Shown here: piece after piece, positions 1 through 7,276 of the stretch | Position numbering within the stretch: the first letter of the stretch is position 1 | Layout of the letters: each line of letters begins with the position of its first letter | Assembly (NCBI GenBank): GCA_026985655.1 | Contig: JALSQB010000021.1 | Coordinates: 1 to 18,709 of the forward strand | Reading direction: 5' to 3' | DNA from: Campylobacteraceae bacterium | GTDB taxonomy: Bacteria; Campylobacterota; Campylobacteria; Campylobacterales; Sulfurovaceae | DNA length: 18,709 nt | The notes under the pieces: generated by a model | What the model saw: the letters and a program-made list of their open reading frames with translations, nothing else | The model's database searches: none | Told to the model about the DNA's origin: nothing | Position numbers and translations under genes: made by a program

Positions 1-69
1 TTAGATGAAGATGTTGAAAAGGCTAAAGAGAGAGCTTTGGAGATAGTTTCTCAAATAACAGACAGTTAA
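1..69 (+). CDS. C-terminal end of an unidentified protein (5' part outside window)
   Basis: Frame 1 is open from the first base to a TAA at 67-69 and gives 22 residues that are charged and probably helical, ending in ITDS. No start lies in the window, so this is the tail of a rightward gene. The fragment is too short to assign to a family. It converges on the leftward DUF945 gene. Confidence 0.5.
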   Translation, partial: LDEDVEKAKERALEIVSQITDS

Positions 70-82
70 AAATACATAAAAT

Positions 83-108
83 CAACTCCCCAAAATACTG
101 AGGAGTTG
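83..108 (-). terminator. Stem-loop between convergent genes, likely terminator of the DUF945 gene
   Basis: CAACTCC at 83-89 pairs with GGAGTTG at 102-108 around a 12-nt loop. On the minus strand the stem is followed by a T-rich stretch (complement of 70-82), as expected for a Rho-independent terminator of the leftward gene ending at 127. The + strand side is not T-rich, so service to the rightward gene is less likely. The stem is only 7 bp. Confidence 0.4.
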
Positions 109-126
109 GGAGATCGGTAAATTTTA

Positions 127-1602
127 CTAAATCCCCAAAGATAAACTTTTATCAAGCATCTCTAACATAGAAGAACGGTCTTCTCCATTCACCTTAAGCA
201 TGTTTGGTTTTAGGTTTGCCTCAAATGAAAAAGAGCTATTGTTCTCTTTGACAATTCCTAGCATTGCACCCATTTGAAGTTGTCCTGCTAGCTCTTGTTG
301 TAATTGAGCAGGTAGATTAGCAATATAATCTTTCTCTAATTTCACGTTCATATCTAAGCTTAAAAGATTAAGCAACTCTTTTTGAAATGTTTTCTCTATC
401 TCTTTGGCATCTTTAGGAAAAGCAATGTCACCAACATAGTCTATGTTTAAAGCTAAGGTGCTTTTTTTATTGGCTTTGTCTTCTAAATTAATTGCCAAAT
501 CAAATGCACTGCTATCTTTTTTAAGTATGCTAGGAAGAAGTCCTATCATGCCATATTTTGTTTCATCTTGCATCGCTTCTAACTCGCCATAGACTTTCAT
601 GTCCATTTGACCTGTGGTAGGAGAGATTAAACGTGAAACAATATCGGCTTGTTTTATTTGTAAAGCTTTAGTAAAATCTTGAAAAGCTAAAAGTCCATCA
701 AGTTTCATTCCCTTAAGGCTATAGTTCAATGACGCTTTCTTTAAAAAAGCATATGCATCAGGTAGTTTTGAAGCGCCAGAATTTCCTTCTAACTTAAAGT
801 CCATATTGACCGTTTCATTTTTATGTTTACTAATATCAACATCGAAACTAAGCTGTGCTTTTTCAAAAGAGAATGGTAAGTCTAGCCCTTTGGTATTAAT
901 CTCCCCAACATCAAATTTAAAATCACCTAAATAGAATCCATTGTCATAAAATTCTCGTATTTCACCATGCATCGCAAGATTATTTGCCTTAAAGAAATCA
1001 TCTTTATGGGTAAAATACATCGCCTCTGTTTTTAAATCAATATCACCTTTAAAGCTTTGAAGATTCATCTTACCATCAAGAAGTAAAGGAGCTGTTTTGA
1101 GTGTTTCACCATCTGCTTCAATAACTATCTCACTTAAAGAAGCGTCAAAGTGAGCATTCTTCGTAAAATCAACACGTATTATGCTCTTAAGTATTAGCTC
1201 ATTTTTTAAACTCTTTTTAAATTCAGAATTATCAACTAAATAATCATTGATTTTATGACGATCGCTAATACGACTAAGTCCTAAGGCTAAACCATTTTTA
1301 AAAAGTAGTGGACCATTTTCTATGTCGTATTTAAATTTAAGAGGGAGTTTCAAACTTTTTGAAACAAGTTTTTTCATCTCTGGGTTTGTAAAATCTATGA
1401 GTAACTCTGCTTGTGAGCTAAAAAAACCTTTTTCGAAGTTTTCAACACTTAACTGCATGCCATTTGATTCATAAAGTGCATTTGTTTTTTTAACATATGC
1501 GTCCAAATATGATTGTGCATTTGAAGAGATATATGCCGTTCCTCCTAGCCAAAGTGCTGATACACCAACTAAAGAGCCTAAAATTTTTTTGACTTTTGCC
1601 AT
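127..1602 (-). CDS. DUF945 (YdgA/YihF-like) membrane-anchored envelope protein
   Basis: The 491-residue protein begins with a short basic segment and one hydrophobic helix (about residues 6-25), so it is probably an inner-membrane-anchored or exported protein with a long periplasmic part. The stretch after the helix, including NFEKGFFSSQAELLIDF near residues 55-71, matches the start of the DUF945/YdgA family. The rest alternates short beta-like segments with charged turns, as in that family. The molecular function of DUF945 is not established, and nothing here gives a catalytic motif. The ATG is preceded by AGGAAT at good spacing, and an extended -10 lies about 35 bases upstream, so the gene appears to be transcribed alone. 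The family call is fairly secure; the role is unknown. Confidence 0.75.
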   Translation of the reverse strand: MAKVKKILGSLVGVSALWLGGTAYISSNAQSYLDAYVKKTNALYESNGMQLSVENFEKGFFSSQAELLIDFTNPEMKKLVSKSLKLPLKFKYDIENGPLLFKNGLALGLSRISDRHKINDYLVDNSEFKKSLKNELILKSIIRVDFTKNAHFDASLSEIVIEADGETLKTAPLLLDGKMNLQSFKGDIDLKTEAMYFTHKDDFFKANNLAMHGEIREFYDNGFYLGDFKFDVGEINTKGLDLPFSFEKAQLSFDVDISKHKNETVNMDFKLEGNSGASKLPDAYAFLKKASLNYSLKGMKLDGLLAFQDFTKALQIKQADIVSRLISPTTGQMDMKVYGELEAMQDETKYGMIGLLPSILKKDSSAFDLAINLEDKANKKSTLALNIDYVGDIAFPKDAKEIEKTFQKELLNLLSLDMNVKLEKDYIANLPAQLQQELAGQLQMGAMLGIVKENNSSFSFEANLKPNMLKVNGEDRSSMLEMLDKSLSLGI

Positions 1603-1635
1603 CTATAATTCCTAATATTTAATTTAAAAAAAGAA

Positions 1636-1644
1636 ATTATATCA
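1636..1644 (-). promoter_or_regulatory. Extended -10 promoter of the DUF945 gene
   Basis: The minus strand reads TG-A-TATAAT, with TATAAT at 1641-1636. Transcription would start near 1629, giving a leader of about 27 nt. No good -35 is seen, which is usual for Campylobacterota sigma-70 promoters. Confidence 0.55.
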
Positions 1645-1653
1645 GTAATCTTC

Positions 1654-1734
1654 TCAAAATAACCATGCTAAAAAATTAGCAATGATTTCAATGCTATCTT
1701 TAGTAAATTGGATAATCTTCTCCAAAGTCTCCAT
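1654..1734 (-). CDS. Possible 26-residue hydrophobic/amphipathic peptide downstream of the U32 gene
   Basis: An ATG on the minus strand at 1734-1732 lies only three bases after the TAA of the U32 gene and opens 26 codons to a TGA at 1656-1654. The peptide starts METLEKIIQF and ends ANFLAWLF: a charged amphipathic first half and a hydrophobic tail that could sit at a membrane. Translation could be coupled to the upstream stop, because no clear ribosome-binding site is visible. An ORF this short can arise by chance. I do not recognise a family, and existence as a protein is unproven. Confidence 0.2.
   Translation of the reverse strand: METLEKIIQFTKDSIEIIANFLAWLF
1667..1680 (-). terminator. Weak hairpin downstream of the nadA-U32 unit
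   Basis: GCTAA at 1667-1671 and TTAGC at 1676-1680 form a 5-bp stem with a 4-nt loop. On the minus strand the loop and following bases are T-rich but broken. It is the only candidate end point for the leftward nadA-U32 transcript before the DUF945 promoter, and it is weak. Confidence 0.25.
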
Positions 1735-1737
1735 AAC

Positions 1738-3039
1738 TTAGCCGTTAAGTACCAAGCCTTTTTTGGCTTTTGCTTCGGCTATACCTCTTCTTAAAATGGT
1801 ATAACTCGGCAACTTAATAGGCAATACAATGTCATTTAAATCACCACTATGAATAGACTCAAACTCTTTGCCCGTAGTAGAAACTATCTTTTTAAAAGTA
1901 ATAAAATAAGCATCATGCTCTTTAGTAATTTGACACTCATCATTTTCCATCTCCTCGACACTTACGCCAACGGGAAGCACTATCTCGATTTTATCTCCAA
2001 CACATGTTTTGTCTTTACATCGCCATGTTAAACCATCTTCGCTCACTAAACCAGCAACTTGATGTGTTCCATCTTGAATGGTAAAAGTATGCGATTGGGT
2101 GTTGTTACGCTCAAAGGGTTTAGAGAGCAAATAAGCATCTGAAAAACCTCTGTTTTGTGTGGTATGTAACTCTTTTTGGTAACGTGCCTCGTTAAAATCA
2201 CCTGCATAAAAATCATCTATGGCATGACGGTAAGCTTTGGTAACGACACCTGCATAATAAGGCGACTTAGTACGTCCTTCAATTTTAAGTGAATCAATCA
2301 CCCCTGATTTTAAAATCTCATCAACATGTGAAGCCATGTTCATGTCTTTGGCATTCATGATGTAAGTTCCAATGCCCTCTTCTTCATCAAGTCTAAAAGT
2401 CGTGTTTGAGTCTGGGTTATGGGCATAAATTTCATACGGAAACCGACAATCATTGGCACAACTTCCTCGATTTGGAACACGCCCCGTTTGTAGTGAAGAG
2501 ATAAGACATCGACCAGAGTAGGCAAAGCACATAGAACCATGCACAAAGATTTCAAGTTCCAAGTCGGGAATAACCGATTTAATCGCTTCACAATCTTTTA
2601 AGGAGATTTCACGTGCTACAATAATTCTTTTAACGCCCATATCGTAATAGACTTGGGCATCTAAAATATTCATGACATTGGCTTGAGTTGAAAGGTGAAT
2701 GGGAATTTCAGGTGCTAGTTTATGTGCCATAGCCACCACCCCAGGGCTAGAGACAATAAGGGCATCAGGTTTTAATTCTGCAATTTTAGCAATATGATTT
2801 TCATAGAGTTTCAGTTGAGAGTTAAAAGGAAAAGAGTTTACCGTAGCATAGACTTTTTTCCCTCGCTCATGGGCATACTCAATTCCCTCAGCGTAAGAGT
2901 CCATGTCAAACTCTTTTCCTGCACGAATACGCAATGAAAAAGTACTCGTACTCCCATAGACTGCGTCAGCTCCATAGCCCAAGGCTATTTTTAATTTCTC
3001 TAAGTTTCCAGCGGGTGCTAAAAGTTCTGCTTGTTTCAT
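1738..3039 (-). CDS. trhP: U32-family protein, TrhP/YegQ-type tRNA uridine 5-hydroxylation enzyme
   Basis: The 433-residue protein opens with the U32 hallmark ELLAPAGNLEKLKIAL...GADAVYG. It carries the full U32 signature at about 163-181 (EIFVHGSMC, then GRC), with Cys171, Cys178, Cys194 and Cys198 placed as the four conserved cysteines of the family. The length fits YegQ/TrhP (about 450) and not RlhA (about 650); a C-terminal domain follows after residue 315. Older annotations call these proteins collagenase-like proteases. In E. coli and B. subtilis relatives are needed to make 5-hydroxyuridine at wobble position 34 of tRNA, together with Fe-S assembly, prephenate and the ferredoxin YfhL. 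It lies 21 bp after nadA on the same strand, so the two are probably cotranscribed. Family certain; the tRNA role is inferred. Confidence 0.85.
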   Translation of the reverse strand: MKQAELLAPAGNLEKLKIALGYGADAVYGSTSTFSLRIRAGKEFDMDSYAEGIEYAHERGKKVYATVNSFPFNSQLKLYENHIAKIAELKPDALIVSSPGVVAMAHKLAPEIPIHLSTQANVMNILDAQVYYDMGVKRIIVAREISLKDCEAIKSVIPDLELEIFVHGSMCFAYSGRCLISSLQTGRVPNRGSCANDCRFPYEIYAHNPDSNTTFRLDEEEGIGTYIMNAKDMNMASHVDEILKSGVIDSLKIEGRTKSPYYAGVVTKAYRHAIDDFYAGDFNEARYQKELHTTQNRGFSDAYLLSKPFERNNTQSHTFTIQDGTHQVAGLVSEDGLTWRCKDKTCVGDKIEIVLPVGVSVEEMENDECQITKEHDAYFITFKKIVSTTGKEFESIHSGDLNDIVLPIKLPSYTILRRGIAEAKAKKGLVLNG

Positions 3040-3060
3040 TTTCTCTGCTTTATTTATTTT

Positions 3061-4059
3061 TTATAATGCTAACATTCTGTCGAGTGCTAGTTTTGCGTAT
3101 TTTCTAATTTCTGGTTCTACAAAAATCTCATTAATCGGCTTATTGTCTTCAATTGACTTTAAAGTTAAGTACAAATCTTCTAAAGTGGTCTCATTCATTG
3201 TTGGACATTCTGGTTTAGTAGAAGAGAGTACATAAGTATTTCCTTTACGCATTCGGTTTACTAAGTTGTACTCTGTACCAATGGCCACTTTTTGTTCTGG
3301 GTCTAAGTCATTAACATATTTAATGAGTTGAGAAGTTGAACCTGCAAAATCAGCAGCATCTACCACAGCAGGGTCACACTCTGGGTGAACGGCTATTTTA
3401 ATGCCTTCAAATTTCTCTCGATAAAATTCAATATCATCTACCGTAAAAAGTTGGTGAACCGAACAAAAACCATTGAAACAGATAACATCTGCCTCTTGTG
3501 GATTGCACTCCTCACCCTCTGCACCAATAACACAGGACTTAAGCCCCATAGAGTTGGCAAAGTTTTGACCTAAACATCTATCAGGGACAAACAAAATCTT
3601 TTTGCCCGACTCTAAGCCTTTCTCAATAATCTTGTACGCATTCGATGAAGTACAGACCATGCCCCCCATTACTCCTACTTTGGCTTTAACTGACGCATCA
3701 CTATTAATGTAAGTAATAGGCAAAATATCTTCTGTTTTAATGCCGTGCTTGTTCATGTACGCCACCGATTCATCAAAATAAGAGCCGTCCATCATTCTAG
3801 CCATCGCACAACAGGCTATCTTTGGCATGAGTACCCGTTTTTCAGGAGCAATAATCTTAACACTCTGCCCCATAAAGCCCACACCACAAAAAACGACCCA
3901 TGGATTGTTGTCTGCATCACAGCGTCTTGCCAACTCCAAACTGTCACCTGTGATGTCAGCCATCTCAAAAACTTCATCACGCTGATAATAGTGACCTACT
4001 ACCGTTACAGGGAGTTTTTTCTTTAATCTTTCTATCTCTTTTTTATAATCTATGCTCAT
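3061..4059 (-). CDS. nadA: Quinolinate synthase NadA
   Basis: The 332-residue cytoplasmic Fe-S enzyme condenses iminoaspartate with dihydroxyacetone phosphate to quinolinate in de novo NAD synthesis. HYYQRDEV (23-30) and ADITGDS (34-40) are the N-terminal substrate motifs. The three [4Fe-4S] ligands are most likely Cys84 (in ACCAMARM), Cys199 (in GFCSVHQLF) and Cys285 (in KPECPTMNETTLEDL), spread over the three pseudo-repeated domains as in known NadA structures. The length is typical of the compact NadA type. The ATG is preceded by a modest AGGT. The gene diverges from plsY across 84 bp and is followed 21 bp later by the U32 gene. No nadB or nadC is visible in the window. Confidence 0.96.
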   Translation of the reverse strand: MSIDYKKEIERLKKKLPVTVVGHYYQRDEVFEMADITGDSLELARRCDADNNPWVVFCGVGFMGQSVKIIAPEKRVLMPKIACCAMARMMDGSYFDESVAYMNKHGIKTEDILPITYINSDASVKAKVGVMGGMVCTSSNAYKIIEKGLESGKKILFVPDRCLGQNFANSMGLKSCVIGAEGEECNPQEADVICFNGFCSVHQLFTVDDIEFYREKFEGIKIAVHPECDPAVVDAADFAGSTSQLIKYVNDLDPEQKVAIGTEYNLVNRMRKGNTYVLSSTKPECPTMNETTLEDLYLTLKSIEDNKPINEIFVEPEIRKYAKLALDRMLAL

Positions 4060-4143
4060 TTTTATTACCTAACATATAATTTAGGAGAAAATACCATATT
4101 TTTAGTTAAAATTGCGATAATAATAATTAATCTTGGAGATTTT
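4060..4143. promoter_or_regulatory. Divergent nadA/plsY promoter region
   Basis: This 84-bp AT-rich interval must hold promoters for both genes. For plsY an extended -10 (TG-C-GATAAT) is visible at 4113-4121, with GGAG at 4135-4138 as ribosome-binding site. The leftward promoter for nadA is less clear; a TAAATTATA-like stretch around 4072-4083 is the best candidate. Confidence 0.45.
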
Positions 4144-4755
4144 ATGACAAATATACTTCTTTACCTAATCGCTTACCTTTTAGCATCTGTTCCTTTTGGA
4201 TTTATCTTAGCAAAAGTGTTTGCAGATGTAGATGTTAGACAAGAGGGAAGTGGAAATATTGGGGCGACAAATGTCTTAAGAGTTCTTAAAGAAAAAGCAC
4301 CTGATTTGGCTAAAAAGCTTACCATCGCGACCTTTGCACTTGACGCGATTAAAGGTGCAGTTGTTATTTTAGTTGCTATGGCATTGGGTGCTGAACAAAC
4401 TGTCCTTTGGACAATTGCAGTACTTTCTGTTTTAGGGCATTGTTTCTCTCCTTTTTTAGCATTTGAGGGAGGTAAAGGGGTGGCAACTGGTTTTGGCGTA
4501 TTGTTAGTAATGCAACCCATTCCTGCACTTATTGCCATTGTGGTATGGCTTATAGCAGGAAAAGTGCTTAAAATCTCTTCCCTCTCCTCACTCATAGGCT
4601 TAGTTGTCCTACTGATTAGCTCATATATTATCAACCCTACCATAGAGGGAATTGTGGTGCATAGCCCTATTTGGATTATCGCTTTTATTATCTTTTATAA
4701 ACACATTCCTAACATTATGAGGCTAATTAATAAAGAAGAAGCCAAAGTAGTTTAA
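4144..4755 (+). CDS. plsY: Acyl-phosphate:glycerol-3-phosphate acyltransferase PlsY
   Basis: The 203-residue polytopic membrane protein transfers the acyl group of acyl-phosphate to glycerol-3-phosphate, making lysophosphatidate, the first committed step of phospholipid synthesis. It has the family motifs PFGF (17-20), GSGNIGATNV (35-44), LDAIKG (66-71) and GHCFSPFLAFEGGKGVATG (98-116), the last two lining the active site. About five hydrophobic segments are present. The ATG at 4144 follows a good GGAG. The stop overlaps the folB start by one base (TAATG at 4753-4757), so the two genes are translationally coupled, a pairing common in Campylobacterota. The acyl-phosphate donor enzyme PlsX is not in the window. 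Confidence 0.96.
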   Translation: MTNILLYLIAYLLASVPFGFILAKVFADVDVRQEGSGNIGATNVLRVLKEKAPDLAKKLTIATFALDAIKGAVVILVAMALGAEQTVLWTIAVLSVLGHCFSPFLAFEGGKGVATGFGVLLVMQPIPALIAIVVWLIAGKVLKISSLSSLIGLVVLLISSYIINPTIEGIVVHSPIWIIAFIIFYKHIPNIMRLINKEEAKVV

Positions 4756-5075
4756 TGACTATACATATAGAAGAACTTAGCTTTGAGTGCATCATAGGTA
4801 TTTTAGATTTTGAACGCATTACTCCTCAAAAAGTCATAATTGATGCACAAATTGATTATGACTATAATGATAAAAATTTTATTAACTATGCTGATATTAT
4901 TGGACTTATTGAAAAAGATATGCAAGAGAATAAATATGAACTACTAGAAACTGCCCTTCAGAAAATGGCACAAAAAATAAAATTAAACTATACACATATT
5001 CAAAATTTGACGCTTAAAATTACCAAACCCAATATTATTTCTAACGCAAGAGTTGCTCTCTCACAAAGCTTTTAA
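4755..5075 (+). CDS. folB: Dihydroneopterin aldolase FolB
   Basis: The 106-residue protein fits the FolB fold and cleaves 7,8-dihydroneopterin to 6-hydroxymethyl-7,8-dihydropterin in folate synthesis. Visible family features are the N-terminal IEELSFECIIGILDFER with Glu20, NYADI (44-48) with the substrate-binding Tyr45, LLETAL (63-68) with Glu65, and the KITKPN segment (88-93) with the catalytic Lys91. It is a little shorter than the E. coli enzyme (about 120), trimmed in the central loop. It starts inside the plsY stop codon. It is the last gene before a 180-bp intergenic region, where a T-tract after the AAGCATGCTT palindrome at 5142-5151 might end transcription weakly. Confidence 0.88.
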   Translation: MTIHIEELSFECIIGILDFERITPQKVIIDAQIDYDYNDKNFINYADIIGLIEKDMQENKYELLETALQKMAQKIKLNYTHIQNLTLKITKPNIISNARVALSQSF

Positions 5076-5158
5076 GCAAACTAGCAATAATCTCGCCTTA
5101 ACAAAACAGTAATAAATACATAAAAATAACCAGAAACACTAAAGCATGCTTAATTTTT

Positions 5159-5197
5159 TTTAAAAAAAGTCAATAAATGTTTAAAAAAACTTTAAAC
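5159..5197 (+). promoter_or_regulatory. Predicted HsrA/CosR operator at the regulator's own promoter
   Basis: TTTAAA occurs at 5180-5185 and again at 5191-5196, with five bases between. It is thus a direct repeat with 11-bp phasing and also a perfect dyad (GTTTAAA 5179-5185, TTTAAAC 5191-5197). A third copy starts at 5159, 21 bp upstream of the second, within the longer repeat TTTAAAAAAA(G/C)T. From memory, the published HP1043/HsrA site is a TTTAAG-N5-TTTAAG direct repeat near the -35 of target promoters. The spacing here is identical, and the downstream half occupies the -35 position of the promoter at 5214-5219. Binding is inferred. Confidence 0.5.
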
Positions 5198-5210
5198 TAT
5201 GCTTTTTTTG

Positions 5211-5219
5211 TGTTATAAT
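5211..5219 (+). promoter_or_regulatory. Extended -10 promoter of the hsrA/cosR operon
   Basis: TG-T-TATAAT is a perfect extended -10 (TATAAT at 5214-5219). Transcription would begin near 5226, giving a leader of about 30 nt that contains AAGGAA (5239-5244) ahead of the ATG at 5256. This placement rules out the more upstream in-frame ATG at 5199, which would lie before the transcription start. Confidence 0.7.
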
Positions 5220-5255
5220 ATTAAAAATTATAATAAAAAAGGAACTTCAAATAAG

Positions 5256-5927
5256 ATGAGAATTTTAATAATAGAAGATGAAGTAACATTAAGCAAAACC
5301 CTATCTGATGGACTAAAAGAATTTGGATACCAAAATGATGTTGCGGGAAACATTAAAGATGGTGAATATTTTTTAGGCATTAGAAACTATGATTTAGTAT
5401 TATTGGATTGGATGTTGCCAGATGGGAATGGTATCGACATGATTACAAAACTTAAAGTAAAATCATCTAAAACATCTGTAATTGTTCTTTCAGCAAGAGA
5501 TGACAGAAACAGTGAAATAGAAGCACTTAAAGCAGGTGCAGATGATTACATTAGAAAACCTTTTGACTTCGAAGTACTTACCACAAGAATTGAAGCAAAA
5601 CTTCGTTTTGGTGGTTCAAACATCATTGAGATTGATGACTTAATCATTAATCCTGAAGAGGAAAAAATTATCTATGAAGGTGTAGAAATTGAACTTAAAG
5701 GGAAACCGTTTGAAGTACTAACTCACCTAGCAATGCACAAAGACCAAATTGTCTCTAAAGAGCAACTACTTGATGCGATTTGGGAAGAGCCAGAGTTGGT
5801 TACTCCTAATGTTATTGAAGTTGCGATTAACCAAATTAGACAAAAGATGGATAAACCGTTAAATATTACTACTATTGAAACCGTAAGAAGAAGAGGTTAT
5901 AGATTTTGCTTTCCAAAAGGAGCTTAA
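5256..5927 (+). CDS. hsrA: OmpR-family response regulator, HsrA/CosR ortholog with intact phosphorylation site
   Basis: This 223-residue transcription regulator has a receiver domain (1-115) and an OmpR/PhoB winged-helix DNA-binding domain (about 122-220). The second half, for example GKPFEVLTHLA, SKEQLLDAIWEEPE and VTPNVIEVAINQIRQKMDK, is nearly identical to recalled sequences of H. pylori HsrA (HP1043) and C. jejuni CosR, essential regulators of growth and oxidative stress. Those proteins are atypical orphans lacking the phosphoacceptor aspartate. Here the acidic pocket (Glu7-Asp8), Asp51 (in LLLDWMLPDG), Ser79 and Lys101 (RKPFDF) are all present, so it should be phosphorylatable. Cys218 sits at the position of the cysteine proposed to sense oxidation in CosR. 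Start at 5256 is chosen over 5199 because of the promoter and ribosome-binding site. The partner kinase gene overlaps its 3' end. Confidence 0.93.
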   Translation: MRILIIEDEVTLSKTLSDGLKEFGYQNDVAGNIKDGEYFLGIRNYDLVLLDWMLPDGNGIDMITKLKVKSSKTSVIVLSARDDRNSEIEALKAGADDYIRKPFDFEVLTTRIEAKLRFGGSNIIEIDDLIINPEEEKIIYEGVEIELKGKPFEVLTHLAMHKDQIVSKEQLLDAIWEEPELVTPNVIEVAINQIRQKMDKPLNITTIETVRRRGYRFCFPKGA

Positions 5928-7210
5928 GACAACGCTTTAGCATTGAACTGGCTGTCTTTATGTCAGCTGGTCTTTTTCTCATTGCTATTATTCTTTCTTT
6001 TTATCTTACCTCTGCATTAATGGACAACATTAAAGAAGAGATGAAAAACAATCTAACCTATACCCAAGCTATGTTTTTTGATCAAGAAGATTATGAAAAT
6101 CATATCGATACGGTGATGTTAAAAGAGTTATCTAAAAATCTAATTACTATCTCCTCTACCCTTGATTTACAAGAACATCCACTTGACTTTAAATTTTTTA
6201 AAAAAGATAAACAAGACTATATTACTTTAAGTGAGTACTATGAACCTAAAAAGCTTTACTATACAATTCAACGAAATATTAGTCATGAAAAAAATATAAT
6301 TAAAAATGTTTACCTCATTATGTTTGGATTTATTCTACTAGGTCTTGCATTTATTTTATTTTATACTCATAATCTTACGCAAAGGCTGATGCATCCTATT
6401 GAAAAATTGACGCACAAATTTTTCACGATGCATGAGAACCTTCTAAACAAGATTGATACCAGTGAATTACCAAAAGAGTTTATCTCTTTAGCTGAGTCCA
6501 TAAACCTCTTAATTACCAAAGTATCTACCTCTATTAATTATAGAAAAGAGTTATATATAGGGACAGCACATGAGCTAAAAACTCCTTTAGCTGTTATGCG
6601 TTTAAAAAATCAAATTACTTTAATGAAATATAAAAAACCTGACAAAATAAAAGAGACCCTAGAGCAAAATATAGAATCTATCGATACCCTAAATGCCATG
6701 ATTCATAATTTACTAGAGTTTGGACGAGCAGAAGGTGCACAATTTGAACAACCTCAACGACTGAACCTTATTAAGCTTATGATGAAGAAGTGTGAAGAGT
6801 ATGAACTGCTTGCCCATTCACAAGAGAGAAACTTTATTTACCATTTTGAAATTCCTCATTTTACCATTAAAGTTCAACCTCTACTATTTATGCAAATTTT
6901 TCAAAATTTCATTCAAAATGCACTAAAATTTACACCAAAAGGTGGACTTGTTAGCTTAAATACCCGTATGGATTTAAATCACTTTATTATTGAAATAAAA
7001 GATGAAGGAGAAGGAATTGATGAGAGTAAAGACTTATTTGCTCCTTTTCAACGTTCTCTTGAATCAACAGGGGCAGGTCTTGGTCTTTTTCTTGCACAAA
7101 ATGCAGCAGAATCCATGGGTGTAAAGATTGCACTTCAAAATCGTAAAGATACCACTGGAGCTATGGCAAGCATATCCTTTCCTTTAAATCGATTTCTTTT
7201 AAAAAATTAA
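5906..7210 (+). CDS. Membrane sensor histidine kinase paired with the HsrA/CosR ortholog
   Basis: The protein has a first transmembrane helix (about 12-36) and an extracytoplasmic sensor region of some 90-95 residues (about 37-130) with no recognised fold. A second helix (about 132-153) follows, then a HAMP-like linker. The HisKA domain carries phosphoacceptor His222 in AHELKTPLAV, and the HATPase domain has the N box (Asn334/Asn338 in FQNFIQNALKF), G1 (DEGEGI, 366-371) and G2 (GAGLGLFLA, 389-397). It should autophosphorylate and pass phosphate to Asp51 of the regulator. The start is uncertain: no ATG lies near the 5' end, and TTG at 5906 (AAGAGG about 10 nt upstream, 22-nt overlap with the regulator) best keeps the basic segment before the first helix. 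The next ATG is at 5960, inside that helix. Helicobacter and Campylobacter lack this partner. Confidence 0.9.
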   Translation: MLSKRSLRQRFSIELAVFMSAGLFLIAIILSFYLTSALMDNIKEEMKNNLTYTQAMFFDQEDYENHIDTVMLKELSKNLITISSTLDLQEHPLDFKFFKKDKQDYITLSEYYEPKKLYYTIQRNISHEKNIIKNVYLIMFGFILLGLAFILFYTHNLTQRLMHPIEKLTHKFFTMHENLLNKIDTSELPKEFISLAESINLLITKVSTSINYRKELYIGTAHELKTPLAVMRLKNQITLMKYKKPDKIKETLEQNIESIDTLNAMIHNLLEFGRAEGAQFEQPQRLNLIKLMMKKCEEYELLAHSQERNFIYHFEIPHFTIKVQPLLFMQIFQNFIQNALKFTPKGGLVSLNTRMDLNHFIIEIKDEGEGIDESKDLFAPFQRSLESTGAGLGLFLAQNAAESMGVKIALQNRKDTTGAMASISFPLNRFLLKN

Positions 7211-7276
7211 CTAAACATCAAGCTTAATTAAGTTATAAATCAAAAGAAATAATAAATTATAAGAGAGAAACGACAG

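Noticed and set aside
3745..4026. 93-codon + strand open frame within nadA
   Set aside because: Shadow of the conserved nadA reading frame; no family-like sequence.
4173..4643. 156-codon open frame antisense to plsY
   Set aside because: It lies wholly within plsY, which has all its family motifs in the sense frame. The antisense product has no recognisable domain or ribosome-binding site.
5142..5161. AAGCATGCTT palindrome followed by eight T as folB terminator
   Set aside because: With a minimal loop only about three base pairs can form, so it cannot be called a terminator, though weak termination is possible.
5199..5255. Upstream in-frame ATG that would extend the regulator by 19 residues
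   Set aside because: The extended -10 at 5211-5219 lies inside this extension, so the ATG would be upstream of the transcript start. The ATG at 5256 has a ribosome-binding site and matches the HsrA/CosR N-terminus.
7223..7232. CTTAATTAAG palindrome between the kinase and fdxB
   Set aside because: Short AT-rich palindromes are expected at this base composition; no T-run or nearby matching copy supports a function.
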